A stretch of DNA of 64,000 nucleotides from Cryptomeria japonica. Its lineage: Eukaryota; Streptophyta; Pinopsida; Cupressales; Cupressaceae. The notes under the pieces are model-generated. The model made no database searches. It saw only the letters and a program-made list of their open reading frames with translations, and was not told the origin of the DNA. A program made the translations under genes and the position numbers. Shown one piece after another: positions 47,496 to 57,847 of this stretch. The stretch covers positions 482,145,900 through 482,209,899 of the forward strand of contig NC_081406.1 in assembly GCF_030272615.1 (NCBI RefSeq), written 5' to 3'. The first letter of the stretch is position 1; each line of letters opens with the position of its first letter.

Positions 47496-50400
47496 ATGGC
47501 TTCCTCCTATGCACCTGAATTCATTGCAAACCCTACTGTAATTGATATTGTTAAGCGCCCTAGGCCCGTATTTAAAATCATTCCCAAAATTGCAAAGAAA
47601 GATGATACCCTAGGAGTATTCTCACAAATACCCAACGTAGTTGCTTATGCTGACGATCCTAGAATCTACATACATTGTCATATAGATGAACTAGGAGATG
47701 ATGAGATTAAGAACATGTATAGGACTGTTATATGTGATGAAATTGGAAATGTTGAACCAGAACACAAGATAATTGAAACCCTAGATTTGGTGGAAATTCT
47801 TAGTATTCCTGATTTTTTGAAGGATGTTATAAGGACTATGCTAAGAAGAGTACATGGAGAGTTCTTTTGGTTGGATTCAATTCACGAGATAACCAAAGAA
47901 GCAGTTAGGGTAGTGACAGGCTTACCTTCCACTGGTAGCAAGCCTAACAAGACTAAAAAGGTTCCAAATGACACTATAATAAACCTAACCAATGCAACCT
48001 TTGATAAGAGATCCCTAAGAGTAAATGATGTTAAGGATATCAACGTAAGATTCATAAGCATGATTCTTGGATACAAGGTTACACATGCCAACAGATTAAA
48101 CTTTGTTTCCAGCCTATGTATCAAAAGTGCCTATGACATGATAAACAACAATGCAAAAATTGATATTTGTGAATGGTTGAAAGATGAACTGATAGACAAT
48201 CTGGGGAAGATAAAAGGTGATAAGAAAGGTACATTCAGATTTGGCAACCTGCTTGTATGTTTAATGTTATATATTACCAAGCAAGTTCCCGGTATTGGAA
48301 GAAAGGATTTTGGTTTTGACATACCAGTAGGAAAACAACTTCTAGACATACTCAACAACATGGGAGATGATAGAGAAAAGAATATAAATGAACATTTTCA
48401 AACACTAAAGGCTAGAATGAAAACTAGGATAAGGCCATCTCAATCTATTGTTGACAAATATCAAAAGGAGATATGCTTTGTGATTAAGAAAGATGAAATC
48501 TTGATGGAGGCAGTGGTCCCAAGGACTATTTGGGTTACAGAAATGGGATATGAGGCAGATGAGAACATAATTGAAACTTATGCAAAAGCCCTCCTAGAAG
48601 ATCCTAAAGAACCAACTAAAGAAATATTTGGAAATGCGGAAACAATTGAAAGCAAAATTCAATCACAGAAAATAATAAAGAAAAATGAACAGATAATTAG
48701 AAAAGGAACAAGGCAGGAAAAAGCAATCAAGGAAGATGTATTGAATAAAAATAGTATTAAGGAGAGTGACTTGGAAGAACTACAACCAGAAACACATCTT
48801 TCATCGATAGGTACCTCCTCTGACAGTGAAATACTAGCAAAGTTCAAAAGGGTAGAGAGAAAAAGAAAACCCTCACCGGCACCTGCTCCTACACCAAAAA
48901 GAACAAGACAGAAACAATAGGAAGTTAGGCCTCCGGCAAGAAAGTTGACACCAAAGAATAAGAAACAAAAACGAGTTGTTCCTCCACTGGACAGACTTTT
49001 GAGTGAGACAACTGAAGATGGCAAATTGTCAAACATCAGCAAGTTGTATAACACATTATCAAATGATGAAAAAGAAAGTATAGAAAATAGTGTTATTTTA
49101 CACCTTGATATCTATAGGAAATTTTTTATGGAAGTTGTAGATGATATACCCAATGACTTATATAGAAGGTTAGAAGCAAGAAGGGTAGCAATTGTTGAAT
49201 TGGATAAAAAAGATCAAAATAGAAAAACTACTTGCAGTTCACCCAGTGAACTCGACACAAGAGATAGATGAATTAATAAGTGAGGCAAACCAGACAGTAT
49301 TCTCAACCAGTTACCGACATGTATCACTAATGGCAGAAAGAGTTAACAAGATATCAAAAGAAACTACAGACAAGTGGGATATATTCTTTGTTGAAAAAGA
49401 AAAACAAGAAGAGCTTAAGAGACCAAAGACTTTTAAAGTCTATCAAAAAGAAAAGGATAAGGATAAAGGGAAAGGCAAGGTAGGTGGACCTCTGAGCATA
49501 AAGGTGACAGATAACTTACCCCCACCTTCCTCTGATACTCCACCGGCACAAACTGCTGATACTCCACTGACAACAGAGAGTATGGACACAACGCATGAAG
49601 ATACAAATCCTGATTTAGAAGTGGTGTACACAATGAATATCGACACATAGGAAGTAAACATTGTGGTAGATAAGGAATCAAGTGGGAAAAGAGATGTGGC
49701 AACTGATCCATTGGTAGAAGACACAACAATTGAGACAAATGTTAAAGATGCAGTTGGAGACATTGAAATTGGGAGTGGGCAACAAAATGAATAGACAACA
49801 GATACAGGAAAAGAAGATAGCACTGGTGTACATAATGATGTATCTACTGAGCAATTGGCAACAGACAGCAATGAAAAATCTATTGAGATACTAGCTGTAG
49901 ACATTTCAGAAGCAAGCACAAAGAAACCGACAGTAAACACAGAGTCACAAGCAGAAAAACCTGCAGTGGATATCACTGAAAAATCATCAGAGGGACCATC
50001 AGAGAAACCATCAATAGAGAGCATAGAGAAACAGGCAGAGACACATACAGAGAAACATGTAGAGCAATAGGATTCATAGGTACATACAAAAATAGTACCA
50101 CTGACTACAACTGAAAAACCTAAACCTTTGGTAGCTGAAATGTAGACAGAAACTAACCCTCCAGAGAAAGAGGAAAGCAATGTTATTACTACCACCGATG
50201 GATTACAAATCATGAAGGTAGTTGGATAGTCATCCGGAACCTCCAAAACTAAATTTAGATCATCTAATGTGATAGAGGTATTGCTAGACTCAATCAAGAA
50301 AATAAAAAATTGTAATGCACTAGCATATAAGGCTATTGATGACACCATACCAATTTTGAAGATGATTGCACCCAAGTGTAACATAGAGAATAAAAATTCT

Positions 50401-50931
50401 TTAGGAAAATTAGACACATTGTCTAAGTACTTAACCATCAATCTTCTAACAATTGATCAAATCAATGAGGAGACTTTCGGAGAGAAAATGAATAAAGAGA
50501 AGGAAAAATTCTTTGAGGAGACAATAAAGAAAAATAAAGAACATATGGATACCTTATTACCGGTACTAGGCAAGACAATTTTGGAATTCAAGAAATAGTA
50601 CAAAGATACATGCAGAACAAACATTTTAACAGAGGATTTAGATAAAGAGATCAGCATAGCTTAGAAGGAAATCAATGATATTGCTGACAATTTAATAGGT
50701 TCATCAGATTCAATATCGGTAGTAGAACAGGAAATTGCAGGATTTGAAGAGAAAATAGAAAAACTTGAAAAAGATAAGGAAAGGTTAAATTTTAAAGCAA
50801 AATAACTTAAGTGCAGACTAAGTCCTAAATTGGATATCCTCATCTCTTTGAGAAGACAGATTTCTGAGGCTCTCATTCTAGGATTTAAGACACTGAAAGA
50901 GAAAATGCACTTTCTCACTGGTACAATCTAG
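47496..50931 (+). pseudogene. ORF2 of D (about 1,145 codons, best-preserved N-terminus)
   Basis: ATG 47496 (MASSYAPEFIANPTVIDIV). The first 474 codons are open, the longest intact stretch of this family here. Blocks: VAYADDPRIYIHCHIDELG, AVRVVTGLPSTGSKP, LRVNDVKDINVRFISMILGY, a Lys/Asp helix (WLKDELIDNL), NLLVCLMLYITKQVPGIG, SIVDKYQKEICFVI and PRTIWVTEMGYEADE. Then a basic Lys/Pro/Thr linker with a stop at 48918, a helical block (PPLDRLLSETTED), a frameshift in an A-run near 49205, a Thr/Glu/Lys/Pro repeat region (49650-50230) and a C-terminal coiled coil (50269-50930). No catalytic motif known to me, no signal peptide, no credible membrane span. It may be a nucleic-acid-associated or targeting factor, but that is a guess. 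Confidence 0.78.
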
Positions 50932-51249
50932 AGGACTGAAGCAGCACTAAAAGACAGTGAGAGATTCTACAACAGTTTGAATGTTGTTTTTATAAAACCA
51001 CCAAGGATCGTATTAGGAACTACACTCAATTGACATTGAATGATAGCCTTTGTAATTGATGCCAAAAGGGGAGTAGTAGAAGATGAGAAAAAGGAATAAT
51101 GATAAGAAAAATGTATGACAGAAGAGATCATCTGCTCAGGGGGAGCACACAGTTTTGACAGTTTTGGTAAGACAGTTTTGGACAACATTTTTTGATACAA
51201 ATTTTAGCTTTTTCTCATGAGTGTTGCCATCAATGCCAAAGGGGGAGAT
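50932..51249 (+). other. 3' untranslated region and polypurine tract of D
   Basis: Three tracts in order: GCCAAAAGGGGAGTAG (51061), GCTCAGGGGGAGCAC (51133) and the LTR-adjacent AAAGGGGGAGAT (about 51238-51249). Same order as in A and E. Confidence 0.75.
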
Positions 51250-52026
51250 TGTTGGCAAATGCACACTCCAATGAGAAATTGTAGGTGATTGAAGGTATTG
51301 TCATTTATGGAAACCTTACAATCCTATGGCACCAGTAGACACTGGCACAGGAACAGACACTAGCACCGACACTAACAAAGATGTTCACCGGCACCATGGC
51401 CAACAAGATTTTGTTTATTGTATTTTGTATTTAATTGTAAAATCTTTTTGTAAGCCAACAAGGCGAATTGTATTAGGACTCATATAAGTATGAGATCTTA
51501 TAGAACATTTTTAATAAGGAATATGCGAGATGGATAATATGTGCGAATATTAAGGCAGATTGTGGAATAAGGTTTATGATTATAGCAAGAGCTTAAACCA
51601 GTACTGAACCTGGCATAGTAGATGTTGAACCGAAGCAGTACATGACATTGGATTTACATAATCCACTTTTGTAAGTCAGTGAGACTTCTCTTTTTGTATT
51701 TAAGCAGTGAGCTTTAGGCAGTTGGCCTTCCTGCATGTGCAGGCCACTATTGTATCAGTAATATTCACTTATTGGCCAGTGAGCGAATATTGTGGGTCAC
51801 AAATCCCACCGAGGTTTTTCCCACACTGGGTTTCCTCGTTAAAAATATTATGTTATGATGTACTTTCTATGTTTTGGTTATTGTTCTTATTTACTACATT
51901 AATTCTTGTTTACCGGTATACTGTTTTGAGATACAATTCATTTAATAAGTTAAGAAAATCCATAAACTGGTTAGATACTGATTCACTCCCCCCCCCCCCC
52001 TCTCTGTATCTTTGGGAATCCTAATA
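51250..52026 (+). repeat. 3' LTR of D
   Basis: 777 bp, TGTTGGCAAATGC...CCTAATA, followed by ATGAT. Contains the GAGGTTTTTCCC...GGGTTTCC box near 51811. Confidence 0.9.
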
Positions 52027-52031
52027 ATGAT

Positions 52032-53003
52032 ATACTGATTGTTGAAGTATTTGTTGATGACATTATTTTTGGAGGTGAAGATAAATTATGCATAGAATTT
52101 TCTAAGAATATGGAGAAAGAGTTTGAGATGTCTATAATTGGAGAGATGAAATTTCTCTTAGGTTTGTAGATTACCCAGACTGACAAAGGTATTTTTATCT
52201 GTCAAACTAAATATGCTAAGGAATTATTGAAGAAATTTGGTATGGGAGATTCTAAACTGGTAAGTACACCTATGGTTACAAGTGAGAAATTGACAAGAAA
52301 ATATGTTTCTACACTGGTAAATCCTACAAGATAAAAATCTATGATTGGAGGTATACTTTATTTGACTCAAACTAGGCCTGACATTATGAATATTGTTTGT
52401 ATTGTTTCAAGATTTCAGAGTGATCCTAGAGAAAATCATGAGATGGCGGTGAAAAGGATTTTTAGATACTTGCAAGGTACATCAGAATATGGCTTATGGT
52501 ACCCTAAGGATGATAACTTTACTTTATGTGCATATACAAATGTTGATTGGGTTGGAGATGTTGATGACTGGAAAAGTACTTCCGGTAGAGCTTTCTTTCT
52601 TGGAAAGAAGTTGGTTTCATGTATCAGCAAGAAACAGTCATGTACTTCTCTATTTACTGTTGAAGCTGAGTATGTTATTGTTGCTACTAAATGTACATAA
52701 TTTTTATGGATGAAGCAAATGTTGAAGGATATAAAGGTGGATTGTGATGCACTGGTAGTTATTCACTGTGATAACTCTGTTGCTATTGATATATAAAAGA
52801 ATCTAGTATTTCATTCTAAGACAAAGCACATATCTATCAAGTAAAACTTTTTTAAGGAGAAGGTGGAAGCAAATGAAGTTAGATTGGTTTATGTGAACAC
52901 TATAGAACATATTGTAGATATTTTCACTAAACCTTTATCCAAGGAATCATTTGAGTACCTAAGAGATAGATTGGGGGTTTCTGCCCCTCCGGTAGAGACT
53001 TGA
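52032..53003 (+). pseudogene. Copia E reverse transcriptase 3' half and RNase H
   Basis: Resumes after D with VEVFVDDIIFGGED, the catalytic Asp pair (FVDD, usually YVDD). KFLLGL then an in-frame TAG, and MIGGILYLTQTRPDIM follow. The RNase H part has AYTNVDWVGDVDDWKSTSG (the Asp in NVDW), VEAEYVIVATKCT and CDNSVAI, and ends IVDIFTKPL...LRDRLGV at TGA 53001-53003. Stops near 52168, 52332, 52698, 52794 and 52842 kill the frame. The continuity with 38335 is the strongest proof that D is an insertion. Confidence 0.9.
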
Positions 53004-53302
53004 TTGATGCGGTCTAGCATCAGTCCGGCATGCATTATCAAAGATACTATTCATTTCAACACTAATGTGGGATGCAACTGCTCAAGGGGAGTAGTCAGCT
53101 TTGAGAGTCATAGGCTTATGTTTTTACTTTGATATTTTTGTCAGTTTTTTGGCATTGATGTCAAAGGGGGAGAGATATTGATATTCATAGTTATATGTAG
53201 ATGATTGTTGGTTGTCCTCCACAGGGGGATACTTCTTTGGCATTTCTTGGTACCTAGATGTTTTTCACATCTAGTGTTTCCATCAATGCCAAAGGGGGAT
53301 AT
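53004..53302 (+). other. 3' untranslated region and purine tracts of E
   Basis: Four tracts: CTCAAGGGGAGTAG (53081), GTCAAAGGGGGAGAG (53160), CCACAGGGGGATAC (53219) and the LTR-adjacent CCAAAGGGGGATAT (53289-53302). Confidence 0.75.
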
Positions 53303-54521
53303 TATTAACCATTTGGTGGAATTGATTATGTTTTGCATTGATGTTTTGTCATTGATGTCAACATTAGTTGTTTGGATGCTCAATTGGCACCCTTCTGGTC
53401 CCGGTAGGTTGAGTGGTTTCTAGTTAGCTTGTATCTGGCATGATTTGATAGACTCTGGTTAATTTAGTGATGGAATTGGCTTGTTCATGATACTTATAGT
53501 CATATTTGGTCAGTTGGTTTTGGTCTGGTGATTGGATACTATCCTGCTTGCTTAGAAGATTGGTTTCTGATTCTGAGGAGGGTTTCACCAACAGATCTTT
53601 TGGTGGAGTTCTTTGATGAATTGCATAAGTGATGTTGGTATAGATTATGATGGAGTTTCAGGATTTTGTTGGTGATCATGTTCGAGACTTGGCATTTGGA
53701 GATCATTGTTGAAGCATGTGGACCTATACTTGGTCCCGATTGATCTAGGTTATGGACCGACATTAATGTAATGTGTGGATAGGACCTATTGATGTATTTC
53801 TGGGATGTAATTATGTGGTGATATTATTTGTTTTGTTCTAAGGCTGACATGGTTTGTAATTATGTAATAAGTTTATTGTCTGGTGGCTGACCTGATTATT
53901 TATGGTCGAGGGTTTGTATAAATAGATGTAAGATCTCATTGTAGATCATCATGGTTAATGTAAGAGGTCATGGTCAAGGAATGATGTGCGAATAATGTAA
54001 TATCATCTAGGTAGAGGAGTTGGTGGATCATTGGAGATCGAATTGGGTTTGTGTAAGAGGATTTAGTCCTCCGATATTGAGCTTAATCGAAACTGTACTC
54101 AGGCATAGGAGATGCTATATTTTCCAGTTCAACACTTCTCCGGATTGTAGTCTGAATTTATATGCAATCTATGAGGCTCCTTCTATGATGAGCAGTGTGC
54201 TCTAGGCTATTGGTCTTCCTTCAAGTGTAGGTCCCTTCATTGTAATTCACATAATTACTATAGAAGTATTATCTGACTATGGGTAGGCTTTCCACCGTGC
54301 TTTTTCCCTTTACCGGGTTTTCCACGTACAAATCTTGGTGTTGTGTGGATGGATTTTCTTCTGTGATTATTATTTATGCTTAATTTTTTATCTGCTATTC
54401 CAGTATTGATTTTTTGGGTACTGGTATTAATTTATTAATTTATGAATGTTCATGTAATCTATGACAACTTATTCACCCCCCCCCCTCTCAGTTGTCTTTT
54501 GGTTATCTGAACTGTTTAACA
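53303..54521 (+). repeat. 3' LTR of E
   Basis: Matches 33802-35025. The first bases are TATTAACC where the 5' LTR has TGTTGTCC, so the terminal TG has mutated. TATAAATAG at 53917. Confidence 0.9.
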
Positions 54522-54526
54522 CTCTC

Positions 54527-55604
54527 TTCCTCCTTTATGTCTTATTTCTTCTTTAGACCCTGATCAGGCCCCAAAATAGGGTAGGATAGGGGCATGGCGC
54601 CCCTATCCCCCTACGAAAGTGGTGTGGCACCCTTGTCCTCACCCCTTAGGGTGGTCCTATGTTTGGTCTGCCCGATCTCTTATGAATTTCTTGTGTTCGG
54701 GGTTTGTAACTCCTCTTTGTAAGACTTTGGTGGTTGAGAATTAATCCTTGAGGCATGTAAAAAAGGGAATTCAATAACCTCATTCAAGGATGGATGGACA
54801 ACAAATGACAGATGATAAGAGATAGAGAGCATAAGGAGAAGATACAAGATTTCAAGGTCATTATCAAGAATTCAAGCATTCAAGTCTTCTTCATTCATCC
54901 ATTGGAGCAATATTACAACATTCATTTACAAGCATGTGTATGTGTTAGGGTTTTATCATGTTACATGTCATTTCATACAATATTTGTGACTACATTTAAG
55001 AAGCAAACCAATCATCATCGACAAGTTGCAGATCTACAAGGTATACATCTCCAATTTTTACATTCAAACATTTGCAATTACTTTCTTTCTAGGTTGATTC
55101 CTCAACTGGGGTTTGACTAAGGAAAACCCCTATCCAAAACCCCCTTTTCTTCTCTTTTATGTGTGTAGATTGTAGGTGTGCAACTGTAATTGCAGGTTTG
55201 GGATTCATTTGCAGAGACAGAAGAACCCTTTTCATTTCACAGACCATGTACATTCCCGCCATGGTCACGACGACTTTTCTCCAAATTTGCAGGGTAGATC
55301 CACGTTAGTTTAATTATCTCAAATCCGAAGTTACAGTGCGATCCTGAACTAGTAGCACCTCATTTCACTCATTTCCTCTCTCTCTTCCGCATAGTCAACG
55401 AGTCAACTTTCTCAAAAGAGGGTAAATCATACTTCAATCACTTGTAATCCACTCAAAATTCACATCATTGTTCTCCTCGGATTAGATCTACTAGATTCAA
55501 CCCCTCTTTTAAATGTAAATTTCCTCCCAAGTGAAAATCATCCTAGTGGCTTCCTTTCTCTCTCCTAGGTGGGGAGCCACTAGGATCCAATTTTCCACTT
55601 TACA
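54527..55604 (+). repeat. 5' LTR of F, remainder (right of E)
   Basis: Follows 61116-62205 of the 3' LTR closely. Contains a GGTCC-type motif at 55240-55300 (CCCGCCATGGTCACGACGAC) and ends CCACTTTACA. Confidence 0.88.
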
Positions 55605-56557
55605 TTTTGGTGAACCCGATGTCTTACACATTAATTCTGATTTCTCATTTTTAGATCTGATTAATTGCAATTTGAATTTCAAATTTTCATTTTCAAGTTT
55701 GATCTATTTGCAAACTTTAGAGGTTAATTGGATATAAACCCTAATTTTTCATTTTGAGAAAATTAAGCTTGTGAAGTGTAAATTTTTAATTTCTTATTTC
55801 AGATCTAATTTCTATTTCAAAATTGCAATTCAAATCTGTCTCTTTGTTCTAAAAATTCAGTGGTTTAATCATAAAACCCTAATTTTTAAGATTCTTCTAT
55901 TTTTGACCTTTGACTACACTTTTGACCAATCTAGACATCTCCAAATCGGTTGTTTTTTTGGATTACGCATTAAAATCATAATCTCTATCATCGCTGAAAA
56001 TTTCAAAAAAAGTTGGTTAGACCGTGTGTATTCCTGCCACGGTCCTCGGTTTTTTTATCAAAATTTCAAGAGACGGAATTGACTGTATTTTTCTACTCAA
56101 ATCCAGAAAATCAGCGTACTTTATCAATTTTAACACTCTCTAAGGTCAAACACAAATTCAAAATTCATCAAATTCTCATCTTAAAATTAATTTTCATAAA
56201 AAGGTCCTAATTTTAGATCTTCTTTTCCAGCAAATTTAGATTTCACTTAAGAGACTTTTAATGGCAATTAATAAATTGGATTTACTTGCTCTTTCACATG
56301 TGATTACATTAATTTTTGCATATATTTATCATGTGTCAGATAAGAGTTTCTTCCATTTCCTCTTACTTGTCTTTCTTCATAGAACTTGGTCATATTGTGT
56401 TGTTAGGATTTCCAAATTATTAGATCTCAAAGCTTTCATGTATCATTTATGTTGCATCATGGTGATGTTGTTAGCATGCATTTCCTATGTTAATTACCTT
56501 AAAGCTTTTGTAGATCCTAATCCTTGCACCTCTCCTAGGGTATCTTGTGTGAAATAA
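55605..56557 (+). other. Primer site and leader of F
   Basis: TGGTGAACCCGATGTC (55608-55623) is the primer site, the same as in B over its first 11 bases. The leader has another GGTCC motif (CCTGCCACGGTCCTCGG near 56035) and an open frame 55771-56082 that resembles the leader of B. A hydrophobic 98-residue frame (56261-56557) has no support as a gene. Confidence 0.6.
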
Positions 56558-57643
56558 ATGAGATCTAATGCTTTAACTAATTATCTTTCTACAAGGGAGA
56601 AAGAATTGGAAAGTAATATGGATCCATCTTCTTCTTCTACACACACATTTGAGCAAGGGGGGAAATATGACAACATAAACATTCTTACATCTTTAGATCC
56701 TCCGTATTCTCCCAAGACCTATCTTCAATGTCAAATTCTATGTAGGGAGGATGATGTCATGCATTTTATTCATGACCTTTCTCCTCACATAGAAATCACT
56801 AAGAATGAGCTTTTAGATGATGAAGATGTGCTTCCCCAATGTTCCAAAAAGGATAAGCTTGATAAAGGCAAAGAGATTCTCTTTCCACGTGATACTCCTC
56901 CTTCATAGACAAATCCTTTTCTACCTCCTTACACATCATATTTCAAATAAATTCATGATCTTGTTCCTCCATCTAGTCAATTGTAACATTCTTATAATCA
57001 TGGCTTTCATATAATTACAAAACAAGGTTTTAAAAGACAAGGAATTGGGAAATTTGAGCATGGAATCCGTGTCCCTATAAACCCTCCTACACAAACTACT
57101 ACAAGAGGCCTAGGAAGTGGTACCCCTCTTTCTATGGATGAATTCCTTAGACTTCAAAACTTTCAAGATTACCTTCAAAAACAACAAATCAAGAGAGCCT
57201 ACAAGAATGCTTCTTCTTCAAAGCATCTTTTTTGTTTATTTCATCAAACCCATGACCATAATGCTGATGATTGCCCTGATTTTTAAAAATCTATTCAAGA
57301 TGGCATAGATAGTGGAAAAATTAGAATTATGGATAATGAAAATTCTTCTTGTACCAAACCCTCTTCTTCATGGGACGATGATATTTACCATCTTGATAGA
57401 TTAGCTGCAAGAATCTATTGGAGGTTGAAATATGACAAGAACATTTCCTTTCCTCCTCAAAATAAAAATAAAAATCTTAAGCAAGTGAAAGGTATTGAAT
57501 ATTGTATTTTTCATGATTTATATTCACATTCTATTGGAAAATGTTATGCATTTAAGAAAAAATTTCAACTACAATATGATCTTGCACACATTTGTCTCAC
57601 AGAGGGTCTAGTTGTATTTCTTGGAAAAAACATCATGCCTTAG
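56558..57643 (+). pseudogene. Gag remnants of F with two CX2HX4HX4C knuckles
   Basis: Fragments in more than one frame. ATG 56558 opens an acidic 116-residue piece. After stops, a segment near 57117 (PLSMDEFLRLQNFQDYLQ) leads to a first knuckle, CLFHQTHDHNADDC (57229 onward). A further segment (57329-57643) leads to a second, CIFHDLYSHSIGKC. Both have the CX2HX4HX4C spacing of the single B knuckle. The classical gag domain is not readable. No protease or pol follows. Probably a relative of B with an older, more decayed gag. Confidence 0.6.
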
Positions 57644-57834
57644 CACTTCCTCTCCCTTCATGTTTCTCTTCACCCTATGGAATAATTAGCGCATCTAATG
57701 GGGGCTCTTTATCATTAGTGGTGGTAGTATTTTACTTTAACATACTTTGGGGCAGCAACATGAAGTCTATTTCTCTTCTTCTTTCTATACATTTATCTCT
57801 ATCCTTGTGCATCATTCATTATTAGATCTCTTTT
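57644..57834 (+). other. Non-coding part of F
   Basis: No supported feature; ends at the target duplication of the retroposed insert. Confidence 0.4.
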
Positions 57835-57847
57835 CTTGCATAGGGTT

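Larger units (their letters stand above)
38336..52026 (+). mobile_element. D: non-autonomous LTR element with gag and ORF2, split by C
   Basis: The 5' LTR is 38336-38893 plus 45800-46011 (770 bp); the 3' LTR is 51250-52026 (777 bp). Both begin TGTTGG. The 3' LTR ends TAATA where the 5' LTR ends TAACA. The duplication ATGAT lies at 38331-38335 and 52027-52031, and E reverse transcriptase continues on both sides. Internal order: primer site, gag 46083-47191, spacer 47192-47495, ORF2 47496-50931, polypurine tract. It is closely related to A in both ORFs. No pol genes. Confidence 0.92.
33802..54521 (+). mobile_element. E: Ty1/copia retrotransposon (Sirevirus-like), split by D
   Basis: LTRs are 33802-35025 (1,224 bp) and 53303-54521 (1,219 bp). 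Flanks are CTCTA (33797-33801) and CTCTC (54522-54526), one base apart; the empty site in the other F LTR reads CTCTC. Removing D gives about 7.0 kb. Domain order gag-protease-integrase-RT-RNase H identifies copia. The repeated AAAGGGGGAGA-type tracts before the 3' LTR and the TGGTATCAGAGC primer site recall Sireviruses; that placement is from memory of the group. Confidence 0.92.

Noticed and set aside
33802-54521. Env-like ORF in copia E (found in some Sireviruses)
   Set aside because: Between the RNase H stop (53003) and the 3' LTR (53303) there is only about 300 bp with purine tracts; no room for such a gene.
56261-56557. 98-residue hydrophobic frame in the leader of F
   Set aside because: Looks like membrane segments, but lies in the leader of a dead element, with no homologue in B and no start context.
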